Below are positions 22,933-34,443 of a stretch of DNA of 64,000 nt, piece by piece. The notes beneath the pieces were generated by a model, which worked only from the letters and a program-made list of their open reading frames with translations, was not told where the DNA came from and searched no databases. The translations under genes were made by a program, and so were the position numbers. The stretch comes from Rhinopithecus roxellana (lineage: Eukaryota > Chordata > Mammalia > Primates > Cercopithecidae), in contig NC_044564.1 of assembly GCF_007565055.1 (NCBI RefSeq), positions 76,032,563 to 76,096,562 on the forward strand, in the 5' to 3' direction. Within the stretch, counting starts at the first letter, position 1. Each line of letters starts with the position of its first letter.

Positions 22933-23405
22933 TGTGGGTTGGCTTTGTGTACCACCCCACAAACCCAAAATAAGTATGTTGAGGTCCTAGCCCCTGGAAC
23001 ACGTGAGTCTGACCTTACTTGCCAATAGGATCTTTGCACATGTGATAAAGATAAGGTCATACTGGATTAGGGTGGGCCCTGAATCCAATAACTGATATTT
23101 TTATAAGAAGGTCATATAAATACACAGAAACACAAAGACACACAGAGGAGAACACCAAGTGAAGATGGAGAACGATTTTAGTGATTCATCTACAAGCCAA
23201 GGACCACCCAGGATTGCTGGTGACTATCAGAAGGTAGGGGAGAGGCATGGAACAGATTTTCCCTTAGAGCCTCTGAGAGGAATCAACCCTGCTGACAGCT
23301 TGATTCCAGACTTCTAGCCTCTATAATATGAGAGAATAAATTTCTGTTGTTTTAAGGTACTCAATTTGTGGTACTTTGCTATGACATCCCTAGGAAACTA
23401 TTACA
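22933..23405 (+). mobile_element. MLT1 LTR (MLT1C/D-like)
   Basis: Long solo LTR starting TGTGGGTTGGCTTTGTGTAC and ending CTAGGAAACTATTACA. Landmarks are CCTTACTTGCCAATAGGATC, GGAGAGGCATGGAACAGATT, ATCAACCCTGCTGACAGCTT, AGAGAATAAATTTCTGTTGT and TTTGTGGTACTTTGCTATGA. AATAAA near 23336 is the LTR polyadenylation signal. Confidence 0.85.
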
Positions 23406-23904
23406 AAGACCAAAGGGGCTTTAAACCCACAATGTGGATATTTATCTGAGAGATACAGAGAACTATGAACTGAAACAATGGGATATAAAATCCTTAAGCA
23501 TGAGAGAAAATGGAATTCCTGATTATACTCCATGGGCTAAAAATCAACAACCTTTAAGGTAGAAAATGAAGCCTCGGTACACTAAAATGTTTAGATTGAC
23601 ATTAGCCAAGAGTATTTCCTGTCTGATGTACTGCCAGATGTATCAGTATTTATAAACTGAAAGACGGAGGGCTGGATATGGTTCATAAATGTAGCTACTC
23701 TTGAAATAATACACAGTACTATTGGGTCAGAAATTCTGCAACAATTGGCAGAAGCTTGGTGTTAGTCTGTCCACTCCTGAGTGTAGATCATATACAATTT
23801 CCAGCTATCCTGGGTCCCCAGTGGTTACATATGCCCTTAGACTTGATTCACTCTCTTTTGTGTTATGAGACTCTTCTAGGTAAGTTTTGATAACCAGTAA
23901 ACAT
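23406..23904. other. Unassigned DNA
   Basis: About 500 bases between an MLT1 LTR and a MIR with nothing recognised. Confidence 0.45.
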
Positions 23905-24029
23905 GAATCTCATTTAATTTATTTTACTTTTTAAAACAACCCTGGAAGCAAGTACTATATTTTCTGTCATTTGTGAGGAAATTCAGAGGGCCAAAGACTA
24001 AGTAGCACAGCAGAGATGGCAGAAACGGA
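23905..24029 (-). mobile_element. MIR fragment, antisense
   Basis: AAAACAACCCTGGAAGCAAG, TACTATATTTTCTGTCATTT, GTGAGGAAATTCAGAGG and CAAAGACTAAGTAGCACAG align with reversed MIR (aacaaccctatgaggtaggtactatt...gatgaggaaactgaggca...taagt). Confidence 0.55.
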
Positions 24030-24415
24030 AAAGAAAGGGCAGAATTTTTAAGCATGGAGAAGACAAAGAAGGACATTCTGAGCAGAGGGGACAATGTTCA
24101 AGTAAAGTCACAGAGGAGAGAATTGACTGTCTTTGAGGAGACCCCAGCTGTGGCAGACAGAATCTGTTGGGAAGTGAATCTTGAACTAAAATGTGGAGCA
24201 TTTTGAATACTATGTAAAGAATTTGGACTGAAATTGTGGGCAATGAGAAGCCAGAAGTCTGTGTGGCACTTGTGTGTATGTATGTTTGTATGTATTTGTG
24301 AATGTGCATTCAATTGTGTGATATGAAAGAGGGAAAAGAGTGAACTGAGACAAAGATTAGAATTTCACTTTAAGGGTTACTTTGGCAGCCATATATAGAA
24401 TAGCTTGAGAAAAAT
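24030..24415 (-). mobile_element. L2 LINE, antisense
   Basis: Antisense L2 from further upstream than the tail: GGACATTCTGAGCAGAGGGG, AAGAATTTGGACTGAAATTG (consensus aaggactttggcttttac) and AGGGTTACTTTGGCAGCC (consensus ggatcactctggctgctg). A GT/TA patch at 24272-24300 interrupts it. Confidence 0.6.
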
Positions 24416-24530
24416 ATAATTTATGAGGCTTTCGAAGCATGAGAAAAGAGGAGAGAATGATATTATCTCAGCAATTGCTTATTGGAGCAGTTAGAGAGAC
24501 AATCTACATGAATGACTGGTTTTATTTACA

Positions 24531-24531
<1 letters not shown>

Positions 24532-24579
<48 letters not shown>
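24532..24579. repeat. (TG)n microsatellite
   Basis: About 23-24 uninterrupted TG units. Likely length-polymorphic and able to adopt Z-DNA. Confidence 0.97.
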
Positions 24580-24865
24580 TATACACAGTAATGAAACAGA
24601 TTATTTTCTAAATTTGGTGGACAAAAGCAGCTGAGTTGTACAAGTGTTAGACTGGGTTTTGAAAAAAATTCCACCTGTAATATATAGGTTTCCAATCTAG
24701 CCTATCTCTTTTAATTTTAATACGTCAGCTGCCAAGGGACTTTCCAGACACCATTGCTTACCATTAGTTTTTGTTTGACCTTGGTAGTAAAACATTAACC
24801 AAAAATATGGAAACATATTTTGAGAAGAACTAATCTCCCCTTAATGTGATCTCAGTGAGGTGGTG

Positions 24866-25230
24866 TGTTTATTAGTCCGTTTTCATACTGCTATAGAAAA
24901 CTGCCCAAGACAGAGTAATTTGTAAGGTAAAGAGGTTAACTGATTCGGTTCAGCATGGCTTGGGAGGCCTCAGGAAACTTACACTCATGGTGGAAGGTGA
25001 AGGGGAAGCAAGGTACCTTCTTCACAAGGCGGCAGGAAGGAGAATTGCTGAGCAAAGGTTATAAAACCATCAGACCTCGTGAGAACTCAATCACTATCAC
25101 AAGAACAGCATGGGGGAAACCACCCCTATGATTCAATTATCTCCACCCGGTCTGTCCCTTGACCCATGAGAATTATGGGGATTACAATTCAGATGAGATT
25201 TGGGTGGGGAAACAAAGCCTAATCATATAA
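24866..25230 (-). mobile_element. MST LTR (ERVL-MaLR), antisense
   Basis: Starts TGTTTATTAGTCCGTTTTCA and contains TTGGGAGGCCTCAGGAAACT, GGTTATAAAACCATCAGACC, AACAGCATGGGGGAAACC, GATTCAATTATCTCCACC and AGATGAGATTTGGGTGGGG, ending near AATCATATAA. The 'gggggaaacc' form and the left half fit MSTA/MSTB better than THE1. Solo LTR with no internal sequence attached. Confidence 0.85.
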
Positions 25231-25448
25231 GTGTGTTAATTCAATGGGCAGTTACCTTTTACCAGTCCCACTAATCACTTTGACAAACAAAATATGGCAA
25301 GATAATTTTTGAGGTGTATTCAAAACTGGTATTGCAGTTTTGCTTAGCATTCTGCTATAGAGTACTAGGAAAGTAACAAGAAATTGAAATTATGTGTACT
25401 AATTTTTTATAAAAAATAAATTTTTGTTTTATTTTATTTACATTTTCC

Positions 25449-26135
25449 CAGCTTTATTGAGGTATAATTGATAGCTAAATATTGTATTTGTTTAAGGTGC
25501 ACAACATCATGTTTTGATATATGTAAACATTGTAAAGTGATTACCTGAATCAGACTAATTAACATATCTATTACCTTACGTGTTATCTTTTGTCTTTTTA
25601 ATAATAGCCAATCTAACAGGTGTGAGGTGATCTCATTGTGGTTTTAATTGGCATTTCCCTGGTGATTAATGATGTTGAGCAGCTTTTTATATACCTTTGC
25701 CATTTGTATGTCTTCTTTAGAAAAAGTCTATTGAGGTTCTTTGCCTTTTCTTAAATAATTATTTTCCAATTTGAATGCCCATTTTGTTGTTGTTGTTGAC
25801 CAATTTCTCTGGCTAGGATTTCTAGTACTGTGTTGAATACAAGTGGTGAGACTTGACCTCTTTGTCTTATTTCTGATTTTAGAGAAGAAAAATTCAGTCC
25901 TTCACTACTGAGTACAATTGTTAGCTATATACTTGACGTACAGAGTACTTATTATGTTAAGGTACATTCTTTCTACTCTTAATTTATTGGGAATTATTAC
26001 CTTGAAAGGACGTTGTATTACGTCAAATTCTTTTTCATCCTCTATTGAGATGGTCATATGTTTTTATATTTCATTGTGTTAATGTGGTGTTTCACATTTA
26101 TTGATTTACATGTATTAAATCTTCCTTGCATGATA
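25449..26135 (-). mobile_element. L1M 3' UTR and ORF2 end, antisense
   Basis: Antisense L1 3' UTR (AGCTTTATTGAGGTATAATT, ACAACATCATGTTTTGATAT, CAATCTAACAGGTGTGAGGT, GTTTTAATTGGCATTTCCCT) followed by antisense ORF2 (TCTCTGGCTAGGATTTCTAG, TCCTCTATTGAGATGGTCAT). At about 26135 it switches to sense L1 sequence. Diverged, older L1M type; no intact reading frame. Confidence 0.8.
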
Positions 26136-26240
26136 AACATGGATGAAAAAATCCTAAATGAAATACTATCAAATGGAATTCAGTGGCACATTAAAAATAT
26201 TGTATATCATAATCAAGTCAAATTTATCCCTTCATGTGAC
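26136..26240 (+). mobile_element. L1 ORF2 fragment, inverted relative to its neighbour
   Basis: Sense ORF2 sequence: GGATGAAAAAATCCTAAATG, AATACTATCAAATGGAATTC and AAGTCAAATTTATCCC. In L1 coordinates it ends within a few bases of where the adjacent antisense fragment begins, so the pair is one copy with an inverted 5' piece of about 100 bases. Confidence 0.75.
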
Positions 26241-29200
26241 TTAATATTTTCTTTATATATTTTAGGGTTTTGACATTAGATGCATATATATTTGTACTTG
26301 CTGTATCCTCTCGACACATTAACCCCTTCATTATCGTATAATCTTTTTTTGTCTCTTGTGGCAATTTTTTTTACTTAAAGCGTATATTGTCTGATATCAG
26401 AATAGCCACTCCTGCTCTTCTTCAGTTATCATTTGAATTGCATGTCTTTTTCCAACCCTTCACTTATATTCTATGTGTGTCCTTAAAGCTAAAGTGAATC
26501 TCTTCTAGGAAGCATATTTTTGGATCTTATTTTCTAATATATTCAACAACTCCATATTTTCTGATTGTAGAATTTAATCCACCTACTTTTAAAATAATTA
26601 TTGGTAGGTAAGGAGTTATTCTTGCTGTTTTTAAAATTGTTTCATGACTGTTTTGTAGTACTGTTTTTGCTTTCTTCCTCTCTTGCTATTCAGTTTTGTG
26701 ATTTGACCATTTTTTTTTTTTTTGTAGTGGTGTGCTTGGATTCATTGCTTTTTATATTGTGCATATTTTTATACTTTTTTAACTTTTGGTTACCATGGGG
26801 TTTACATGGAACATTTAAAAAAATAGAGCAATCAATTTTAAGCTGATATCTTAATTTTGCTTTCATACAAAAACCCTTCCTTTTTACTTTTTCCCCCTAT
26901 CCAATTTATGTCATTGATATCACAACTTACAACTTCTTATATTCGGGATCTTTTAACAAATTATTGTAGTTATAGTTACGTTTACTACTTTTGCCTTTCA
27001 ACTTTCATAATATAGTTAAAATTAATTTATGCACCACTATTACAGTAGTAGAGTATTCTGTATTTGATTATTTACTTACATTTTTCTGAGTTTTATATTT
27101 CATATCTGTTAATGCTGCCTATTCATGTCTTTTTATTTCAAGTTAAAGAACTTCTTTTAGCATGTTTTGTAGGGTAGGTTTAGTGGTGTCAGTCCATTCG
27201 GGCTGTTATAACAAGACTACCGTAAACCAGGTGCCTTATAAACCACAGAATTTTATTTCTTATAGATTTAGAAGTGAGGAAGCCCAAGATCAAGGTGACA
27301 GCACATTTGGTGTTTAGTGGGGTCTTGCTTTCCACTTCACTGAAGGCATCTTCTTACCATGTTCTTACTTGGTGGGAGGGGCAAACAAGCTCCCTTGGGC
27401 CTTTTTTATTAGTATAAAAGAACTCATGTCATCCTTCAAGGCTCTGATCTCATGACATAATTGCTTCCCAAAGTCCCTCATTTTTAATAACACTCCATCG
27501 GAGATTAGTTTTCAACATACAAATTTTCAAGCCATATGAACACTAGACCATAGCAAGTGGTGATGAACTTCAATGAAGTACTTCAATTTGTTTGTTGGGA
27601 AGCATTTATCTTTTCTTTATTTCTGAAGGACAGCTTTGCCTTGTATAGTATTCTTAGTTGGTAGTTTTTCTCCAGTAGCACTTTGAATGTATCATTGCTC
27701 TCTGCCTACAGAGTTTCTGCTGGGAAATTCACAGAGATCTCAGGAAGGTCTCACTTGTATGTAATGAGTGACTTTTCTGTTGCTGCTTTCAAAATTCCTT
27801 AACATTTTTTTTTGACTTTTGGCAATTTGAGTATAATATGTCTCACTATAGATCTCTTTAAATTCAACCTATTTGAGGTCCACTTGGCTTCATGAATATG
27901 GATGTCTATTTTGCTCCCCAGATTTGGAAATTTTTAGCCATTATTCTCTTAAATAAGCTTTCTCCTTATTTCCCTCTCTCTTCTCCTTCTGAGACTCTGA
28001 AGATGTGTATATGGGTTGCTTGATGGAGTTGCATGAGTCCCTTAGACTTTCTTCATTATTTTTCATTCTTTTTTCTTCTCTGACTGGATAATTCCAAATG
28101 TCCTGTCTTCACAATCACTGATTTTCTCATATGGGTGATCAAGACTGGTATTGAATTCCTCTAGTAAATTTTTCAGTGAAAGTTTTGTATTCTTTAGTTA
28201 TGGTATATCTGGTTAGTTTTTTTTTTTTTAAATCATTTCTATATGTTTTTGCACTCATTTTGTTCACATATTGTTTTCCTGATTTCACATAGTTTTACAT
28301 CTCTGTTCTCTTGTAACTCATTAAGCTTTTTAAAAATGATTAATTGGAATTCTTAGTCAGGGAATTCACAGATATCCATCTCTTTTGGGTTGTTTATTGG
28401 AAATTTGTCTTAATTTTTTATTATGTTGTATTTTATAGATTCTTCACGTTCTTTGAAGGTTTGCTTTGTTGTTTGCACATTTGACAAAGCAGCTCCTCTC
28501 CCAGTCTTTATGAACTGGTCTTGACTGTGAGAGACCTTCACTTAACAGGAGTACTTTATATGAATCAAGATGGAGACTAACTCCTTGAGGAGTACACTGT
28601 AAGGCTGGGGACAGGGTCCCTTTCACAATCTTTCCCCTCTCCTGGAAGAAAAGCCTTAGTACCAATCTCACAGAGAAGTGCCAACTATAAAGGATGTCCA
28701 TCCCTTTTCTTTGTTCCTAGCTATCCCAGGGGATCAAGCTCTGTTGGCTATTTTGTGATCAATATGAGGCAAGATAGTAACTGGCACTATAGAGGGTGCT
28801 ATGAAATGTTGGGGCTAAGCCCCCTTCACTTTGTTTCTTTCCTCCTGGAGGAAAAAACTCAGTTTTGGACCTATTGTAATTCTTACAGTGCAGTTCCAGC
28901 TATACGGAAATGCTTTCCTCTTTATTTGTTCCAAGCTGTCCCAGATTACCAAGCTTTGCCAGTTGTTCAATGCTCCATATGAAGTGAGATAGAAACTAGC
29001 CCCATGGAGTGTGCTTTGAGATACCAGGAGGACAGTTGTCCAGGTGCACATTCTAATTTCACTTTCCCCATGTGGGAAAAATCATGGGCTCAGGCAATAT
29101 TCTTGGCACTGAGATAAGCCACTTTAGGGGAGGGTTAATGCAGGTAAAATGAAATTGTTCTTCTTATCTATAAATGTGACTGTTTTCCAATTATGTTCCT

Positions 29201-29327
29201 CTCAGGTACTTCTACTTACCTGGATTCTGAATTGGACTTCAAGGTGTTTGTTACCAATATCATTGTTATATTGGTATTTCTGTAGAGGAAGGGAGTTAGG
29301 GCTTTCTACTCTGCCATCTTGCTGATG
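26241..29327 (-). mobile_element. L1M/HAL1-type ORF1 and 5' region, antisense (split by MLT1)
   Basis: Antisense sequence of an old L1 ORF1/5' region or half-L1 (HAL1). Landmarks are TGTCTGATATCAGAATAGCC (near 26388), AATTTAATCCACCTACTTTT, AAATTATTGTAGTTATAGTT, AGGACAGCTTTGCCTTGTAT, TCCCCAGATTTGGAAATTTT, TCCTTCTGAGACTCTGAAGA and a terminal CTGCCATCTTGCTGATGTCA (the reversed 5' start). Most of ORF2 is absent between this block and the L1 fragment to its left, which fits HAL1 or a separate insertion. All frames are broken. The MLT1 LTR at 27187-27555 is inserted in it. Confidence 0.75.
27187..27555 (-). mobile_element. MLT1 solo LTR, antisense, with 5-bp target duplication
   Basis: Begins TGTCAGTCCATTCGGGCTGT and ends CACTAGACCATAGCA. 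Landmarks are ACCAGGTGCCTTATAAACCA, GAAGCCCAAGATCAAGGTGA and TCATGACATAATTGCTTCCC. The 5-bp word AGTGG flanks it exactly (27182-27186 and 27556-27560), and removing it restores continuous L1 sequence. So it is a solo LTR inserted after the L1. Confidence 0.92.
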
Positions 29328-29329
29328 TC

Positions 29330-29765
29330 ATTCACTCAAACATTTGATTTCAGAACAGTTTTAGACTTACAGAAAATGTGTAAGGATAGTGCAGATAGTT
29401 CCCAACTACCTTGCACTTAGGTGCCCCTATTACTAACATCTCATATTACTATGGTACATTTGCTACAATTAGTGAACCAATGTTAATATACTATTATTAA
29501 CTAAAGTCCATTATTCAGATATTCTTAGTTTTTATTGCATGTCCTTTTTCTGTTCCAGGATTTCTTCTGGGAAAATGCATTATATTTAGTCATCATGTTT
29601 CCTTATACTCCTCTTGATTGTGACAGTTTCTCAGAACTTCCTTATGTCTGATGACCTTGACAGTTTTGAAGAATACTGGTAAAATATTTTACAGAATGTC
29701 TCTCAACTGGGGTTTTTCTAATAGCTAGGCTAGGGTTATGTGTTTTGAGGAGGAAGATCACAAAA
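29330..29765 (-). mobile_element. L1ME-type 3' UTR fragment, antisense
   Basis: TTTTAGACTTACAGAAAATG, GTTCCCAACTACCTTGCAC, ATTACTATGGTACATTTGCT, ACAATTAGTGAACCAATGTT, GATGACCTTGACAGTTTTGA and ATTTTACAGAATGTCTCTCA match an old L1M/L1ME 3' UTR in antisense. A related piece lies at 55710-55880. Confidence 0.7.
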
Positions 29766-31031
29766 GTAAAATGTCATTCTCATGGCATCTATTTATAGTA
29801 ATATTCTAAAAAGCTCATTGCTTTTTTTCTCTTCATTGCATGCCATTTTTATGTTTTTGTTAGTTTGTTTGTTTGTTTTTTGCTCCAAAACAAAGGTATT
29901 TATGCAATTACTAAAACTCTGAACGGTTTTTTTTACTGCTTCACAGTGTGGATGAGTAGTTGATAAATACTTTGAGTGAAGCCTGACTGGTGTCCTACTG
30001 AAACACACATGGAATCCCTGGCAAAGAATGGCCTCTATGATTTTTGAAATCTTAAGAAGTTAGGGGTCTAAAAGCTGCCTTTTCAAAGCTACAAGCAGTT
30101 AGGAGCTTTCAGCATTGAAGCCTGCAATTGATCCTGAGTGGAAAGTACCACAAGCCAATACCTCCATTTCAGAGGTTGAGCTGTGAGGTTGAACATGGAA
30201 ATGTGCTATTTATGAGTTTAATCCTCATTTTTTTTTTTTTTTTTGGTGGAGAAGAAAAAAAGATGGCTTGTTGGCTTTTTATGTATTTAGAGTGCACTCT
30301 TCCATATGCAAACCATGACTTGTCCAAATAGAGTTATGGATGATTTTCATTTGTCCCAAATTAGTGGAAGATGAGTACAGATAATGAGTATATCACTTTA
30401 GTGGAAGATGATGAGAACTGAAGTTTCAATTCACTCGTGCTGCAGTGAAAACTATAGTAAAGGAATTTGGACTATCAGTGCACTACATACAGATTATAAT
30501 TGTGAATAATGAATATTTTAGAGCAGAGTGATGATGGACTATGGTTTAGATATTATGATTTTGAAGACATGAACTTCACCCGTAACTAAGCAGTGGGTTG
30601 GTAGAAGGTGAATAATACATTTATCTTTAATCATGAATTTATGAGAAGTCAGATTCCTCATTTCCTATTTTCCAAACTCAGGATTCCATTAAAGGCTAAT
30701 AAAAGAGTTTGAGTATTGCCAGCCAGGATTCCTGTCTTTAGCAGTCATTCCTGATGCTCACTAGTGACTATTGGCTGGCCCAATGAGAAATGGTAGCTCT
30801 TGAATGGTGTTGAGGTCAAACCGTATGTTAAGAAATTCCTCCTGTCTTTGTGTATTTTGAAGTGTTGGTTTCTGAGATTAAATTTAACAAAACACTGTTA
30901 GTGCTGGTGGATTAGTTGGTTTCAGTAGGAGAAACACAAGGGGTAGAAAGGATGACTCTCACTAAAGGAATTAGAGGACTATGAACTGTTACATACAACA
31001 TACAGATCTCTAAGTTATCCTTGAGCTATAC
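29766..31031. other. Unassigned DNA
   Basis: About 1.27 kb without a recognised repeat or gene, apart from a (GTTT)-rich patch near 29860 and a 17-T run at 30228-30244. Confidence 0.45.
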
Positions 31032-31325
31032 TTTTTTTTTTTTTTCAACAGAGTCTTGCTCTGTCGCCCAGGCTGGAGTGCAGTGGTAATCTTGGCTCAC
31101 TGCAACCTCTGCCTCCCAGGTTCAAGCAATTCTCTTGACTCAGCCTCCTAAGTAGCTGGGACTACAGGCACATGCCACCATGCCAGGCTAATTTTTTTGT
31201 ATTTTAGTAGAGACAGAGTTTCACCGTGTTGCCCAGGCTGGTCTTGAACTCCTGAGCTCAGGCAATCCGCCCACCTTGGCCTCCCAAAGTACTAGGATTA
31301 CAGGCGTGAGCCACTGCACCCAGCC
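31032..31325 (-). mobile_element. Alu, AluS-like, antisense, full length
   Basis: Poly-T head (31032-31045), then GAGTCTTGCTCTGTCGCCCA, TTCAAGCAATTCTCTTGACT, GTAGAGACAGAGTTTCACCG and CCCAAAGTACTAGGATTACA, ending GCACCCAGCC. Both monomers are present. Target duplication not clear by eye. Confidence 0.96.
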
Positions 31326-31482
31326 AAGCTGTTCTTTTTTGTTGTTGTTGTTAAAGCTTCAAACTTTCAATATTTCATTAAGAGTTATAGTTTGGTTTCA
31401 GCCATTCTGTGGAAAATTAAGGAAAGGGCTTGTCCCATAAATGATAAAAGAATGGAAGGAACCACTTTTTGACCATTTGGAC

Positions 31483-31704
31483 CAGTGATTCTCAATCGGA
31501 GTGATTTTTGTCCCCTAGGAAACATCTGGAAAGGTATAAGAGATATTTCTGGTTGTCACAGTTTGGGATGGGGAAAAAAGGACTACCAGTATCAGGTGGA
31601 CAGAAGCCTGGAATATTGCTAAACATTCTACAGGGCAAAGACAGCCTTTCACAATACAGAAGTATCTGGTCCAAAATGTCAGTAGTGCTGAGGTTGAAGA
31701 ACTC
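31483..31704 (+). mobile_element. hAT-Charlie MITE, MER5A-like
   Basis: Full-length copy: CAGTGATTCTCAATCGGAGT, GTCCCCTAGGAAACATCTGG, TTTCTGGTTGTCACAGTTTG, CTAAACATTCTACAGGGCAA, TCTGGTCCAAAATGTCAGTA and GTGCTGAGGTTGAAGAACTC. Open frames of 60-90 codons across this interval are chance readings of the MITE. Confidence 0.85.
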
Positions 31705-34314
31705 AACATTTTATATGTTTTCAGGGGATTCCTGTGTGGGCTTGGGAAAGCTTGAAGTCAATTGTCATTTATATATTTAAAGGGATATATTTTGTCATTA
31801 GTCTGCAAATTCCAGTTGCAAAGTAGAGGCCCTGCACATTTGTACATATACACACACACCAGAAATAAACTCTCCTGCAATTATCTTCTCTATCATTGAC
31901 AGGCCAATGACCTATGAAAATTATGTTATGTCTAATAGTCCCTCATTTTTATGTGCAAAACACCCAGCAAAGTTCAAGTTAAGGTTGTGATCACAAAGAA
32001 AAGAACTATCATTCCTTTAGGGTGTTGTCTGAAGTTAATGCTTTGCTTTGTTTTGAAGCTTACTTTTAAAAAATTACTTATCAAGTATGTCGTTATATCG
32101 CATTAAGTCTGGATGGTTTGTGTTATTATTATACATGTTGAATTTTAGTGACTGCAGAATACAGTGACGCCATCTCGGGATCTTCTATAAATTGGCAATA
32201 AATATTCTTGAAACAGAAAAAAACATTCTTTAGAATAAGACCTTCTAATGAAACTCATTCTTCCACCCTGATCAACATCAGAAGTAAGATTTTTCTTTAC
32301 ATGGATGGTTACTGGAATTGTAGATGTTAGTCTAGTGCTATTAATTATTTAATCAGTTTTACCTATCAATAAGTCTATTCATTTTATGGTCCAATTTTAA
32401 GTGTATTAGAATAGAAATACAACCTTATGTTCTGCATCAAGTTATGTGATGATAGTAACAGCAACATTAGGGAAGTCATCTTATAATTATTTAAAAATCA
32501 AAAAGAAATTTTAGAACCAATACAGATCTCTCTCTTTTTTTTCTCCCTGGCCTGAGATAGCATTTTCAGAAAAAAAAAATAGCTGCAAATGCTATGACTG
32601 TTAAAGTAGTTTGGTAGGCCATATTGCGACTCTCCTGGTGGTAAAGAAGCTGCTGTCATGTGACAGGTCTCCCATGGATAACCATTACCTCCTGTCAATG
32701 AGAAATGTGAAGATTAAAAACAGTGTCACCAAACACCGACATCATCCTGTATTTTTTATTTAAGAGCTGCTGAAAAATTTCCTGCTGGCTGACCAAATAT
32801 GTGAACAGCTGGCTCCTGACCATAATCTGTCACTTGCAGCACATTTCAGACTGCCCATTTAAGAGCAACATAACATCCTTGGGACCTTCAAGCCAGTCAA
32901 AGGGGCAGAAGAACTTAAAAGGAAGCACAAAGCTAGCCGAAACTGTGAGTTGCCCAAAGAGCAGTAAGTGGTTTGTGAGTATTAAGTATGATAGGCAAAG
33001 GAAAATACTTGAGACATTCAAACTTTTTTCTAGTCGTGGGTTATAAATCCTGAGATTGAAGTTGGTCATTGGGAATGTAAACTCCTATGGGTGACTAAAG
33101 GGAATTATGTGATTGCTTTGTATTCAGTTTTCAAAAACAGTGTCCTAGATATGCTCGCTTATTTATCTAACTGTCTAAGAACGTATCATATCTTTAAGAC
33201 ATTTATAAATAAAAAAGGGAATGATTGTTTCATTCTTTTCTTATGACCCCAGATTAATCCTACTGTCCTCGATCAATCAGCGATCAGAGTGCCAGTTTGG
33301 CTGATATCCCTATAATGGAAAGTCTCATTTGAATTGATTGATCAGCTGGATAACTTAGATAAAATGCAGTCTGCTTTTATTCATCTTCCTGTTTAATAAT
33401 GAGCTGTCTGAAACTTCCACTTCTTTGATATATGTTGGATTCTAATAAAAAGCAATCAGCTGCAGAATTTGCTCAATTCTGTGCTCTTGATTCCCTGATA
33501 ACACCTAAGTTTTCTTGCTTATCATTATGCTGTTAAACTACTCTCTGTTGAATCAAGAAGGATATAAGCTCTTCATAAAGTGAAATTGTCCAAACTGTTG
33601 AGATTTCATTCACAGCCAAATTAGGAGTGATCTTCTTTGGCTTCTTTCCCAAAGTCAACCTAGAAAATTGCCATCTACCTGGCACCCAAAATGAGACTGG
33701 AAGGGTAGATAAGAGCTCATTTATGAAAGGCCTTATTTTGCCAAGATACAATCCTTGGATCCTGTTCTATGTGACAGGGAGCCAGATGAAGGTTTTAAGA
33801 GGTGAGTGATATAATTCATTTCTTGGAGTAAAAAATATAGTGATAAAACCAGAAAGCAGCTATTTGAAATAGTCAATTAAGGATTCCTCAGTGATTGAAA
33901 ACACATTGTATCTGGACTCCCATCCCCCAATTTCTCAGCAGAATGAATATATTACCATTTTAATCATATTATACACTTTCTTCCATCAATAAATAATATT
34001 TGAATACAGAGCAGAAAAATATATGGGATGACAAATCTTATCGAGGTGTTGTATGAAATAAACAAAGTAACTTTTCATCTTTCACTGTATTCCACATCTA
34101 TTTAGTTCACTCTCATTGATGGAAAAAAATCTGCTTTGTAGAAGGATATTAAGGAATACGGAAAGGATGAGTGAGAAATAAAAAATTTGATTTGATAAAG
34201 AAGTAAAGACTCTTATAGATCCATATTACATATATGTTTGTGGCTTACAATGAAGAGTTCTGAGACAATTAAAGTACCTGAACATTTGAAAATCTTAATA
34301 ATTTTACAATTTAT
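31705..34314. other. Repeat-poor DNA, about 2.6 kb
   Basis: No interspersed repeat or gene recognised. It contains the homeodomain/E-box motif cluster at 33270-33465 described in the findings. The 81-codon open frame at 32801-33046 has no recognisable family and no splice context. Confidence 0.5.
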
Positions 34315-34443
34315 CTTGCCCCTCCAACAAGATTGTAGGATTCTTAAAGGCAAGGCCATGTTTTTGTATACGTTTATCTCTCACTGTGTGTAGCATTGTG
34401 CATGATACACAGAAGATATTCCATGATTACTTGGTGATTGACA
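34315..34443 (+). mobile_element. L2 LINE 3' end
   Basis: CCTCCAACAAGATTGTAGGA, TCTTAAAGGCAAGGCCATG, GTGTGTAGCATTGTGCATG and ATACACAGAAGATATTCC fit the L2 3' UTR (cactagactgtaagctc...gagggcagggac...agcacagtgcctggcac). Confidence 0.65.
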
